Below are positions 36,052-47,469 of a DNA stretch of 64,000 nucleotides, piece after piece; position 1 is the stretch's first letter; the number at the start of each line of letters is the position of its first letter. Origin of the DNA: Emergomyces orientalis (lineage: Eukaryota > Ascomycota > Eurotiomycetes > Onygenales > Ajellomycetaceae); contig MOWL01000046.1 of NCBI GenBank assembly GCA_002110485.1, positions 62,001 through 126,000 of the forward strand. Reading direction: 5' to 3'. A program made the position numbers and the translations under genes. The notes under the pieces are model-generated. The model was not told where the DNA came from, searched no databases, and saw only the letters and a program-made list of their open reading frames with translations.

Positions 36052-38352
36052 ATGCTGTTGCGCAACATCCGCCAGCCGCATATTCCTCGGTTCCGCCTTG
36101 CTCAAATGGCCGCTCATCTATCCAGCTCGCATACAGGAAATGGAAATGGAAATGGGCATGCCGCAGGTGTATCTATAGATGAACTTCCTAAATCCAATAA
36201 CTTCACCTCAAAACTGCCTCCGGATCCCGCTTTCGAAACCCCAGAATCCTCTCACAATGCACCTCGCGAAGCACTGGGACCCCGGCTTGTGAAGGGCGCT
36301 CTGTTTACTTATGTCCGCCCTGAACCGACAGATCAACCAGAGCTGTTAAGTGTAAGCCCACGCGCACTACGCGATATTGGTCTGAAGGACGGCGAGGAGA
36401 AGACTGCGCAGTTCTGCGACCTTGTCTCGGGCAATAAAATATTTTGGGATAAGGAGAATGGAGGGGTTTATCCGTGGGCACAGTGTTACGGCGGTGAGAA
36501 AATCCAGTTCCATGCCTATGAAGAATTGAAATTCGCAAGTCGTTATCATCCATGGATGGCTTACCTGCTAACACCTTTTTAGGCTGGCAATTGTATGTTT
36601 AAAGCACCTCTTGACGTTCCGTGGTAGAATTCTTATTAACGGCACTTATACAGTGGTTCATGGGCTGGACAGCTGGGAGATGGGGTATGATTAGTTGCCT
36701 GTTTTATTCATTGTCTATATTTAAGCTGTGGTGTATAATGATACTGATCTAATTCTCGACATCCAGCGCGCAATCAGTCTCTTCGAATCAATGAATCCTG
36801 CTACGAAAATCCGATATGAGATTCAGATTAAAGGGGCCGGTAGAACTCCTTATTCTCGGTTCGCTGACGGAAAAGCCGTTCTCCGTTCAAGTATCAGGGA
36901 GTATATAGTCTCAGAAGGTGGGTATCGCCCGTTTCCCCGAGTATAACAGTACTTATCCATTTTCTAATGCTCCGATGCTAGCTTTGAACGCACTCGGAAT
37001 TCCTACCACACGGGCCCTTTCGCTTGTGCTTTTACCTAATTCCAAGGTGAGGAGAGAGCGGCTAGAACCCGGAGCTATTGTGACCCGGTTTGCCCAGTCT
37101 TGGATAAGGATCGGAACTTTCGACCTTCCCAGATCTCGCGGTGATAGAGATCTCACCAGGAAACTGGCAACCTATGTTGCAGAAGATGTCTTTTCTGGTT
37201 GGGAATCTCTTCCAGCCGCTCTGCCTGTGACATCACCCGGCACGAAAGAGGCGCCGTCTGTCGGTAATCCACGGAGGGGTGTTCCGAAAAACGAAATCCA
37301 AGGAGAAGAAGGGGTTGAGGAGAACCGCTTTACTCGCCTCTATCGAGAAATTGTCCGACGTAATGCAAAGACCGTTGCCGCATGGCAGGCCTACGGCTTT
37401 ATGAACGGGGTGTTAAATACCGACAATACTTCAATTATGGGCCTTTCTCTCGACTACGGCCCTTTCGCGTTCATGGATAATTTCGATCCGCAATATACCC
37501 CAAACCACGATGACCACCTCCTTCGATATTCATATAAGAACCAGCCAAGCGTGATCTGGTGGAACTTAGTGCGACTTGGAGAGTCCCTGGGTGAACTGAT
37601 GGGCGCTGGTGATAAGGTGGATGATGAGACCTTTGTTTCAAAAGGGGTAACGGAGGAATTTGCCAAAGTCCTGGTACGGAGAGCAGAGAAACTCATAGAA
37701 AACGCTGGCGAAGAATACAAGACCGTATTCCTGAATGAATACAAACGACTCATGTCGGCGCGCTTAGCGCTGAAATCCCCCAAAGAATCTGATTTCGAGG
37801 AATTGTTCTCAGAACTGCTTGATACTCTCGAGGCGCTTGAACTTGATTTCAATCACTTCTTTAGACATCTTTCTAGCATTTCACTCGCTGACATCGAAAC
37901 TGATGAGAAGAGGAAGGCTATTGCAAACATCTTCTTCCATAAAGAAGGTGTCGGTGGCATAGGCAATACAGAGGAGTCTGCTAGGGAGCGTATTGCCAAA
38001 TGGCTTTCTGCATGGAGAGAGCGTATCCTTGAAGACTGGAGAGCTGAAACAGATGAAGAGAGACAGAAGGCAATGAAAGTTGTTAATCCGAAAGTGAGTA
38101 CTTTCTCCCCCATATCTAGCACGGATGCCCTGTTCTGATATTGTTCTATAGTTTCTACCACGATCCTGGATTCTGGACGAGGTGATACAACGCGTCGAGA
38201 ATAAGGGTGACCGAGAAATCCTCGACCGTGTCATGCATATGGCTCTGAATCCATTCCAAGAGGAGTGGAATTTGAACAAAGACGAAGAAGAGAGATTCTG
38301 CGGAGATGTTCCGCAGTTCAAGAGAATGACGATGTGTAGTTGCAGTTCATAA
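36052..38352 (+). CDS. fmp40: SelO/Fmp40 family protein adenylyltransferase (AMPylase)
   Basis: A mitochondrial pseudokinase-fold enzyme that transfers AMP to protein Ser/Thr/Tyr; yeast Fmp40 and human SELENOO act in redox homeostasis. Six exons: 36052-36493, 36583-36592 (10 nt), 36654-36684 (31 nt), 36767-36917, 36982-38093 and 38152-38352, giving 648 aa. The Arg-rich N-terminus (MLLRNIRQPHIPRFRLAQ) looks like a mitochondrial presequence. Signature blocks are YGGWQFGSWAGQLGDGRAIS (assembled across the two mini-exons), EIQIKGAGRTPYSRFADGKA, RSSIREY, AWQAYGFMNGVLNTDNTSIM and LDYGPFAFMDNFDP. The C-terminus is MCSCSS. Animal SelO carries selenocysteine near this end, and here a Cys stands in its place, as expected in a fungus without Sec. 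The 10-nt exon is required to form WQF in phase. An in-frame ATG at 36106 is an alternative start. Confidence 0.94.
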
Positions 38353-38839
38353 ATGTGGCATACTAACTGGCTATGTATATCTTACTGGAAATATCTCATT
38401 TCATTTTTTATGAAGTTCTATACTTGATGTATATTTGACTACCGTTGTTTATCCAGCTTTCGATGAATCTAGATTGAATCTGCAGGTTCTTCATTCCTAG
38501 GTTAGAACGTTGCACTATACCCCTCGATCATGGGAAATACACAGAACAACTGCAATTTTCAAACTTTTGCAATTCTGAACGCCTATACAAATTCCATGTT
38601 TGGTGACTCTATCTTATTCACCATTTATCGCTCGTGAAATAAGGGCCCTTTTAAGAGGGGAGAGCTCTGGCAACACTAGTTTCTTTATGCTATTTTTGTT
38701 ATACTGACAAGCAAGAAGGCGTACTACAGCTTTATATACTTACTGCCTTCACTTCCAAGAAAGCAGGAAGAGGATCTACGATCTTTAACAACGCCTTTTA
38801 TCCGCTCGGTTCCCAGAAAAAGAAAGAAGATTTCAAATC
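38353..38839. other. Intergenic region, SelO to UIM-like gene
   Basis: A 487-bp spacer between tandem genes, A/T-rich, with 3' flank and promoter. No feature was recognised. Confidence 0.5.
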
Positions 38840-40064
38840 ATGGAAATCGACGGAGATGAAATACTCGCTCGTGCTTTTCAAGAGAGCCTGCAGCTTCATG
38901 AAGAGCACCAGCAAAACCTGGATGACGCAGTGATGTCCGAACTGGAAGTCGAGGAGAGGATCCTTCACGAATCTGAAGCTACGGCTGCTGCGGTCCAGCG
39001 TGCTAGACAAGATGACGAGGAGGAACAGCTCCAGTTGATTCTTGAGAGAAGTGTTGCAGATGAGGAAGAGGCTAGGATTCAAAGGAGGGTAGCAGAGTTG
39101 GAAGAACGGGCAAGGTTGGACCGGCTGTTTGGATGGGGAAGTGGGCTAGGGATGGGCCGATCAAATCGAGCTCTCTCCCAAGAGGGAGTTAGGAGGGGTA
39201 GTTGTGCTCTGCGAGATGATACCCCGTTGAATGCTGAACCCAATGAAGATGACCGCATAGGGGGGGGCCGTGGACCGACAACCGTTCTTCGGCCTGCGTA
39301 TCCACGACGTCAATCGGGCACCGCTAGTTTGCTGGGGCTTCGAGTAGACAGAGCCCTGATAGAGGCATGTATACCGTCTCCCACCTCTCCGTTTCCCGCG
39401 TTGCTAATGTAGGCGACACCTCCTGCTAACAGGATAGAGTTAGAGAGTCCTCAACAGCAGGCCACGGCTGCCAGTGGCTGCCGTAGCTCAATACAACAGT
39501 ATATCATTAGCGCATCCGATACGCTCTTCTCGCATTACACCGGCACCAGCACGAGGACATGATCCCAGCACCCGAGGTCGTCGGCATCGCACCACCGCAA
39601 CCACGCCGACGACCACCGCTAGCAGCAGCAACAGCAGCAGCAGAACGTACAGGAGAGCCAACAGGAATCCTCTGCCCTCTATAACCTCCTACTCCCTCGA
39701 CGAAGTCCTCGCCCGCAGCCGACGCGACGCCTTCCCAACAGGTTCCAACACAACAGCCGTGGAAGAACTCAACGATGCCGAGCTCCAAGCAGCTATAAAC
39801 GAGTCCGCAGGCGGCCGGTACCATGACGAGGAGGAGGAAGCCATCCAGCGCAACCGTGGCATCCCAACGTATGAGGAGTCGTGTAGGATGAATGTCTACC
39901 GGGCACCTAGGGGGGGGAGGTATGTGTTTCAGGGGCCGGGTTCTGTGACTTTCGAGGGGGATGGAAGAGGGCAGGTGAAATGGGTGATTGTAGGGGATAT
40001 GGATTTGAGGGAGGCGGTATGGGTTGCTAATAAGAACGTGGGTAGCTATGGGGGGATGCGATGA
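38840..40064 (+). CDS. Protein with UIM-like acidic helices, function unknown
   Basis: Two proposed exons, 38840-39408 and 39461-40064 (52-nt intron with a GCTAAC branch-like site), give 390 aa. I do not recognise the family. Three short segments resemble ubiquitin-interacting motifs (acidic patch, Ala, xxS, hydrophobics): DEILARAFQESLQLHEE near the N-terminus, EEEQLQLILERSVADEEE at about residues 60-80, and ELNDAELQAAINESAGG in the second half. Between the first two is a charged coiled-coil-like stretch. The middle is basic, Gly/Arg- and Thr/Ser-rich and probably disordered. The C-terminal ~60 residues (IPTYEESCRMNVYRAPRGGRYVFQ) look ordered. If the UIM reading is right, it could be a ubiquitin-binding adaptor, which is inference. 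The joined frame is supported by phase, while upstream in-frame stops rule out the nearer acceptor. Confidence 0.7.
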
Positions 40065-40964
40065 GAGCGCCTAGGAGAGGGCGAGGGAATGGAAGGGGAG
40101 TGAGAGAAGAGGGGGCTGATGGGAGTTATTTGCTCCCCATTACCTTGAGCTACCTACCATCAACCGATTCCTGTCTGCTTTTTCTTTTTTTTTTTTTTTT
40201 TTTTTGGAAATGCATATTCCCAACTCGCCATGTGTTAAAGGTACTTTCTAAAATCCAGACTGAGGAGCTGTGTCGGGCCGTTGTCTGTAAAAGTGAAGAC
40301 TGAATACAATATGAAGCCCACGCCATTCATTTGTGTCTGGTAAAAAATAAACCAAATGATAAACGTATGATACTGATACCAGCCTTTGCATCCTCAATTT
40401 GATAAGAGGGTACTCCACATTTTATGATAGACGTACCTAGGTATGAAGAAATATATTTCTACCCATGTGTTACATACAAAAAGACTGATACATGCGGAGG
40501 GCATTGCAAAACCAAAAAAAAAAAAAAAGTAAAGCAATTGCGGTCCTTTTCAACCATTTTGTTATTAAAAGAACGCGGGAAAGAAAAGCCTTTAGCGACC
40601 TTTTATATGCCCCACTCTAAATAGATAGGAGAAAATAATAGTTCAGGTATTTGAAAAATTATTGAATAAAGAAAACTTGAAATTTGAGAGACACAAATTT
40701 ATTTAACATGTAGAAAAATGACGGGGCAGATTTTAGCTTCGGGGCTTAGCTTTTTTGTTATCAAAAACCAACGAAGGTCACAAAGGAGACCAGAGATACA
40801 CACATGATGGGTAAAATAATGCATGCATGATGATAAAATCATAATACACAAAAAATGACAAAGATTATAAAAAAATGTACAAAAATATGCAGAGAAAAAT
40901 GTAACCTGAACAAAAAAAAAATAAATAAGTATTTTTGTTTCTCATATAGGATCATGTCAAAAAC

Positions 40965-40995
<31 letters not shown>

Positions 40996-41627
40996 AAAAC
41001 AAAAAGAGCGCCAGTTCTGTTCCAATTTTTGTGGGCCGTTGCGTGCGGTCGGTTGTTCGTGTGTCAGCTAATGTGTGTTTGCTCTGCTTTCTTCTCTCAT
41101 TTCTCTCAATTTCTGATTCTTCCCTTATAATAAAAATTAAAAAAAAACCTTCTGAGCACTTAAAATTCTTTTCTTCTTTTCTCGTTTTCCACTTTTCCAT
41201 TCACTATCGATACTTTCCTTGAATCCCTTGATGTAACCAAATCCAGTTCGGGGGTGCGTGTATCTGTCTGTGCGTATATGAGAGTGTGTATGGGTGCGGT
41301 TTTTCTTAAAAAAAAGAGATTGTTTGCTTGTGTGTGAGACGTAGTAGCGGTAGTAGTAGAATGAAAAAACAAAAAAAGAGGCATAATCTCATGATTTAAA
41401 GTATAAAAAAATGAAAACGGAAGGAAATAAAATAAGAAAGGGGGGACAAAAAGAAAGAAAGAAAAGTTCTCATTTCGAGTCATGACCAAGCTATCCTTCC
41501 AAATGGGCTGTGGCAAAAGAAAAATGAAGCCCGCGCGCTGGCTGGAAGGAAAGGAAAGGAAACACAATTTCTCTTCGATTTCTCTCTCACGACGACCCCA
41601 ACAAACGCCCTTTCTTTTTTGGCGTGC
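40065..41627. other. Convergent 3' intergenic region with homopolymers
   Basis: About 1.6 kb between the UIM-like gene (+) and the zinc-knuckle gene (-). It is A/T-rich with T (about 40178-40205) and A (40965-40993) tracts and GT-rich patches. The short Lys- or Phe-rich open frames are artefacts of these tracts. No gene is seen. Confidence 0.6.
40965..40993. repeat. Poly-A tract
   Basis: About 29 consecutive A bases in intergenic DNA, interrupted just outside by single C and G bases. It is not next to any reverse-transcriptase-like ORF, so it is not evidence of a retroposon. Confidence 0.75.
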
Positions 41628-42946
41628 TTAGTTGGGGCAGGCTGCCTGGACGTGGCCAGGTTGCTTGCACTTGTAGCAAACACGCTCACCCTTGGCTTCG
41701 GTAGGGCAGTCTCGGGAGACATGACCAACTTCGCCACCTAAAAAACGGATGGAAAAAACCAAGATTAGATTTGACATTTGCGCAGAGAGAGAGGGAAAAG
41801 AGAGCAAAGGAGGTTAATCAAACGTACAGTTGTAGCACTTTTGACCCTGAGTGCAGTCGCGAGCCATGTGGCCGTAGCCGCCGCAAGAATAGCAAGTCTG
41901 TTGGCGACCGCCGCCATAACCACCGCCATAACCACCACCAGTAGCACCACCACCGTAACCACCGGATCCATACCCTCCGCTCTGAGAGCAGTTACGGGCG
42001 ATATGTCCGACTTGGCCACACTTGTAGCATTCTTGCCCGCCAGCAGCTCCTCCTCCTCCGGAGTAACCACCGCTGTTGCCGTAGTTATCTCCGGAACCGG
42101 CAGATGTGCAGTCGCGGGAGATGTGTCCGGCCTGGCCGCATCGGTAGCAGGTCTTCTCCTTGGGGGCAGCAGTACATTCACGGCCTAAAATTGGGTGGGG
42201 GGATTGAATTAGAGGGATTCACAGGGATTGTTTATTTCAACGGTGTTTGTGTGTATACTTACTGACGTGTCCCTGTCCTGAAAGCGCAAACAAAAAGAAA
42301 CCACATTAGAATCTCTTCACCCATGGAGCCTGGGTTTTGGCAACTTACCACCACAGTTGTAACTAAAAGGAAAATCGAGTTAGACGTAAAAACAGCAGTG
42401 AAAAAAAGGAGGAGGATGCTGCATGAATTACCAGGTAGGAGTTCCCTTCTTGGGGCAATCACGAGCCTAATGAGGGGAGAAAAAATAAAAATCAATGCCA
42501 TCCACGAATCCACAGGGCGCAAAACATATTAACCTGATGAGCGGCATCGCCACCTATAACAGAAATGGTGTTAGCAAAATCTGAATCTAAACCAAGAGCA
42601 CTTGACTTTGGGAGAGAAAATAAACCGTCAAGTGGCAACATGAGAAAAAATATAATAAATTTTTTTTTTAAAAAAAAAATTTGGAATTAAGCCTCGCGCT
42701 TAGGGAACATCGTAGATCGCTATGAGGTTATTTCGATGTTGAATAGATCTCGAAAGCAAACAAGATAGACAAGTTAAAAGGGTTTTGCGGGAAACGGGTA
42801 AAAATTCCAGGCTGCAGACCCGGCCAATCCACCACAAATGCAGCCACCAGAGAAAAATTCAAATATCATAAAAAAAAGTTGTAATCGCAGTAGTAAAAGA
42901 GAGACTCACAATTGAAGCATCCACGGCCACCTGACTGGTAATCCAT
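41628..42946 (-). CDS. Seven-CCHC zinc knuckle protein, CNBP/Gis2/Byr3 homologue
   Basis: A small cytoplasmic nucleic-acid-binding protein; yeast Gis2 and S. pombe Byr3 bind mRNA and influence translation. I assembled seven exons: 42946-42910 (37 nt), 42553-42534 (20), 42466-42432 (35), 42362-42349 (14), 42277-42263 (15), 42184-41828 (357) and 41737-41628 (110), giving 195 aa. Seven CX2CX4HX4C knuckles are formed: CFNCGDAAHQARDC, CYNCGGQGHVSREC, CYRCGQAGHISRDC, CYKCGQVGHIARNC, CYSCGGYGHMARDC, CYNCGEVGHVSRDC and CYKCKQPGHVQAAC. The first two knuckles exist only after splicing the micro-exons, which is strong support for them. Gly/Tyr-rich linkers separate knuckles 3-4 and 4-5. Seven knuckles is the usual Gis2/Byr3 number. 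The first intron is long (356 nt). Confidence 0.93.
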
Positions 42947-43519
42947 CTTTGGCGACTGAAAATAAAAAGTACTCTTTTTTTGTAGATAAGGACTGAAAGG
43001 AAGGGATGAAAGGTAGTAATCGAAAGGACCAGAGATTAATTTGTATGTGAGATAATTGTAAATCGATACGAGTCGAAGACGTTGAGAGGTTGAGAGGGGA
43101 AAGATTTTATGTTGATTGTTGTTCCTGGCAGAAGAAAAGGGAAAAAAAGGTTGTCAGTCAGGACCAAGTCAGCAGAAGGCGAAGAAAAAAATTAATTGAA
43201 AAACGGAAAAAAGAAAATTTTTTTTTGAAAAAATTGAAAAAATACAAAAAAAAAGAGGTGTTGAGAAAATGTCAAAAATGCTGGACAGTGCGATGCGGGG
43301 AAAGCTTGAAAAGGCGGCGGTGGCTCGAAGCGAGGGGCCAAAAAAAAAAAAAGTCCCACCAGAACCACCACCACCCAGCTGAAACAAGGACAGAGCAGGG
43401 TCCAGACCAGACACACGTACCGCAACAATTAGAGAAGAGGAGGATGTCGAGAGGAGGTATATGGTGGCGGGGACAAGGAGAGCGAAGAGATGAAGGAGGA
43501 GGAAGAGCGAGAAAGGGGT

Positions 43520-43563
43520 GATGAAGATGAAGATGAAGTTGAAGATGAAGTTGAAGATGAAGA
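43520..43563. repeat. GATGAA/GTTGAA tandem repeat
   Basis: A short array of 6-nt units (GATGAA alternating with GTTGAA) in the probable leader or promoter of the zinc-knuckle gene. Confidence 0.65.
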
Positions 43564-44358
43564 CTTGGTGGTGCTGGTGGTGGTGATTGTTGTTGGTGGA
43601 GGTGAAGAAAGATTTTTGAGGCAAAAAGCTGCGGCTGTCCCAAAGTCACTGGACCTGGACCTGGGCTTGTTAGTCAGGATCAGAGTGTGTGTTTAAAAAT
43701 CTGGGTTGAAGCTGTCTGCGGGATTCATTTATTCAACATTTTTGAGAAGGGAGATATCTCTTGTCTCCCTCACAGCGCTTCTTAAGCATGATAAATTGAT
43801 ACATCTTCTCATTCAATTCTGCTGGTTTAAGTCAGTTTAGTCGGCCTGCGATCTCGGATTTTTAAGTGGTAGCCACTTGGGCCATGCTGTGGATATTCGG
43901 GGAGGTCCTCAAGTTTGAAGCCCATCAAAACAACCGCTCGATTATTGCCATGACTGTACCCAACTAGGTATATGAATGTACTGTACACATTAATTTCTTG
44001 TCATAGTCGCCGCCATCTTCATCTCCACCACCCACTGGCCTCAGCATCCTTGTGGGAGAGTGATGGACGGATTAGGCTACCACCCATTTGTTAATCAATA
44101 AGAAGATGAAGAAGAAAAATAAAAATAAACAAATACCAACATAGAGAAGAGAGAAGAGAGAGAGATGGGAGGGAAAGGGGAATCGAGCGTAATATAATAT
44201 ATTTATACACACCCAGCCATAAGGCTCGTGTATTGCTATCTCCTCCTCCTTCTCCTAGTTCCTCCCCCCCAAGGTCCTCCCCCCCCCTCCCCCCGCCCTG
44301 CTCTCTGCCTCCCAAGGTACTACGTCCTAGCTATATACAGAAATATATATACATCTAT

Positions 44359-44399
44359 ACAACTACAACTACAACTACAACTACAACTACAACTACAAC
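44359..44399. repeat. ACAACT hexanucleotide array
   Basis: Nearly seven perfect ACAACT units in tandem, in intergenic DNA. The hexamer gives Thr-, Gln/Leu- or Asn-containing open frames that are spurious. Confidence 0.85.
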
Positions 44400-45058
44400 A
44401 TCTGGGAACCTGCACAGTGCCCATTTCATTCAGACGTAGCATCAGTTGAGGGAGGCTAGACCAGGGAGGCGGCCCCTTTTGTGACACCACTGCGGGATGC
44501 AAGGAAGCTTGCGAAGGGAGAAGGAAGCTCGAGCCGCTGCTTGGGTCGCCATGAGGACGAATCGGGTTATTTTATTCTTTACGTTTTACACTTTTAAACT
44601 TTTTACGCTAGGGGCCTCTGACTCCGACCCCCCTCATGGAATATGCATGTGCCTCGCTTTGTAGCTGAAATGGGCAATATTTTATGTTAAGAGGTGACAG
44701 GTCGTGCGGAGGTGGGTACAAGCCCCAGGGAGGGTCGGTTCGTTTTGTCTGCATGCAATGTTTCCCCTCACGTCAAGGTTAGCTACATGAAATCGGGTGT
44801 ATATACGTATATTCATCCAAGTTCTGCACATTAGTCGTATCCGGAGTTTTAGTCCGAAACCTTTCTCACCATCCTACCGAATTGTATAGAACTAGATGCT
44901 TAAGCTGGGAACCAAAATTGTGAACTCCCCCCCCCCCGGCACCCCTCCCCCTCTCCCCCAAACTAGGATCTGATTGAAGAGGAACATATGAACTAGATGC
45001 GGATACCCGGTACCTAGAGTCCTAGACAGCATCCGATTCCAGCTAAATATTTACAACT

Positions 45059-47038
45059 CTACGTAAAATCGTAACAACCCAATAACTGCGTCCCCAAGCC
45101 CCGCTCACGAAGCACCACAACCTGCTCGTCATCAAATCCCACCCACCCCCTCATTCGCGCCGCCAACGCCAACTCTTTCGACATACCCTGCAGCGCAAGC
45201 CCCAGACCATCCCCACGCCTCTCAATGGCTTCTGAAACCAGCTCTAGAGGTTGCTGTAACCGCCGCCTTCTCCACTCCGCACTTCCGTTTTCATTTCCGT
45301 TTCCATTTCCATTTCCATTCTCATTCTCAGCGCTAATCTGAACACTATCATCCCTTTGCAGCATCCTTGCCGAGGAAGATGACGACAATGACGGTGATAT
45401 CATATCCTCCAACTCCCAAATACGAATCTCGCCACCGCGGGAGCTAACAGAGACAGCCTTGCCGCGCTCACTTACCTGCACGCCAGATACGGAAGATGTA
45501 TGGCCCCAGAGCCGACGACCGGTTTTGATCGTGAGAGCGTTGGCGGTGGAGACGACTAGATACATTGTCAATGTATTGTCGGCATGGGAGGTGAGGAGGT
45601 ATGGGTGGCTGTATGAGAGGGATGTGGGCGGCTGTGTGTAGGAGAGTGACGGGCTGAGGGACGCTGAGGAAGGGGAGATGATGATGGATTGATTTTTCCT
45701 GCTATTGTTATTGAAATGGCCTGCGCTGCTCATCATTTGTCGAGGGTGCTTTTTGCCCTTGGTATCTATCCTTGTTGAGGGATTGAAGGGGCTAGCGCAG
45801 AATTGGAGGTCGACAGTGGTTGCGAGTCGGGATCCTAGATTCTCGCCGCCGTGGTTTAGTCGGAGTTCCTGAAGCCCCACTGACCAACCGCAGCCTATGC
45901 GGGAGAAACTATATGCTATGGATGCCACGATTTCGGTCGCTAATAATCGGATGGAGAGGGAGAGTGGCGCGAAGATGTTGTTGGCTTTGAGGGAGGCGAT
46001 TAGTTTTGGCGATTTCGTGATCTTTGCTTCTCCCCCTTTCCCTGCCCCTTCCGTCTGGTTGGCAGTGGGCGAACAAAATCGATAGAGAGACAGTGTTTGG
46101 TTCTGGGATAGTGTAAGGAGGTACGACGACGATGATGCAAGCGCGGTAATGGCGCCATTCGACGATGCTGGATGTGAGAATCGAAAATGAAAACGTGCAC
46201 TGTCGCAGTGTTTCAAAGAATATACACGGTAACTTCCATCCTCGAACCCGACGGTGACTTCGAAATCGCCTTCAAGGTCATCATCCTCTGGCGTAACCGA
46301 TATCGACGTGGGTGTGCTGCACATGCCCGTTTTTCCCCTTGTATCAGAAAGTGATAGTTTAGCTAGACACGATTTTGGGTCCCCGGTAGTCCACGCGCGA
46401 AGCCCATTACCCGCATCCGCCGTGAACACGACTCTTTTGCACAGCTTTACTAACACCGGCGGGATCGACGGCTGCGCAACCTCGACTTCCGTGACCCGAC
46501 AGGACCCCTTGGACCAGTTATGTCGCAGACGATACTGTTTCTTCCAATCTGCATTCTCTAAATCTTTAGCTGAATGTTCGTGGCCAATCCACCTCGACGG
46601 CCTTGGAGTGTAGCTGGAGGGCCTGGTAGTGGTGGTGGGGGTGAGGCCCGAGACCTTGAGATGGCGAATACGACGGGCCCGAGGCCATACCCAGCGCGAG
46701 TAGTATTTCTGCTTCCATAATTCCGAATCGCCCGCGAGTTCATAGAATCGATGTGATAATCTGGGGAATTTACATTTTTATGTGAGATTTAGCTGCTCAT
46801 CTAGAGGATGGAATTATGGCATAAATACGAAGAGCCGCGCAACACGGATTAATAATATAATAAAATAGTACCTTTGGCAAAGGCTCAGTGACTGCGTGGG
46901 TAGAAAGCTCAGGATATGAAGTATGAGCTCATCGCTCAGTCTTGAGAGAAGATCTTTCTTGCCGGTATCATTGGGGCGCATTCGCTTCTCAGGGGGGGCA
47001 TCATCTGCTAGGGCGTGATCCAGGCGGCGTTTCAACAT
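45059..47038 (-). CDS. F-box protein with WD-like C-terminal region
   Basis: Two exons, 47038-46872 and 46760-45059, give 622 aa. An F-box lies at about residues 30-80 (LLSRLSDELILHILSFLPTQ, LSHRFYELAGDSELWKQKYY), so the protein is probably a substrate receptor of an SCF ubiquitin ligase binding Skp1. A basic N-terminus (PPEKRMRP) may be a nuclear signal. Downstream are WD40/beta-propeller-like repeats: KLCKRVVFTADAGNGLRAWT, VTVGFEDGSYRVYSL, ITALASSSSYLLTLSQNQTL, and the clearest, LWGHTSSVSGVQVSERGKAV followed by RGGEIRIWEL. A run of Gly-Asn pairs (about residues 545-560) comes from a GGAAAT-type hexamer. The layout resembles F-box/WD proteins such as S. pombe Pof10, but orthology is not established. 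The sae2-like gene starts divergently 431 bp away. Confidence 0.85.
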
Positions 47039-47469
47039 CTCGCAGGGACAAAAAGCAATTCAAATAACCGGTATATCTATCAAAACATGGGCTGTCAACA
47101 TATATTGATTCACCGTTTGACAGGTAATGTTGAGAATAGGACATTAGTCGACATCGTTCCTAGTTGTACTGCGGTTGGCCAAGTCAGAAGCTGAAAGCTG
47201 ATGGTCTCTTATCAGTAACAGGGCTTATCTCCACGTGATATCGTAATCAGCCCTCGCGTTCTGGGCGCGTCCCCAAGTTTGTGCACACCATGAATCAAAC
47301 AACTTTGGATGATGAAGAACGGAGATTAGTTTTTGTTGCTTTTAGTTACAATGACCCTCTTGCAATAGTCTTACTTATTTCCCTGGAGGGCCTTATTATT
47401 TAGGTGACTTTGACAACTGGACGCTATGATTACCGCCTCAATTACTCAACATTGTCGCTGAAGAATTCG
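47039..47469. promoter_or_regulatory. Bidirectional promoter region, F-box gene / sae2-like gene
   Basis: A 431-bp gap between divergent start codons. No specific sites were assigned. A possible upstream ATG at 47290 opens a 36-codon frame ending at 47403 that could be a uORF or a first exon of the sae2-like gene. Confidence 0.45.

Larger units (their letters stand above)
42947..45058. other. Intergenic region upstream of the zinc-knuckle gene
   Basis: About 2.1 kb between two minus-strand genes. It probably includes the promoter and 5' leader of the zinc-knuckle gene, with purine-rich sequence on the plus strand (43130-43560, including a GATGAAGTTGAA-like repeat) that becomes pyrimidine-rich in the transcript. 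An ACAACT hexamer array occurs at 44359-44399 and C tracts at about 44266-44293 and 44926-44940. No gene was recognised. Confidence 0.55.

Noticed and set aside
40965..40993. Poly-A tract considered as the tail of a retroposed element
   Set aside because: No reverse-transcriptase or endonuclease-like ORF, no target-site duplication that I could see, and many comparable homopolymers occur in other spacers.
43169..43649. Large minus-strand open frames with Phe/His runs
   Set aside because: They derive from GATGAA/GTTGAA and poly-A tracts on the plus strand in the leader of the zinc-knuckle gene.
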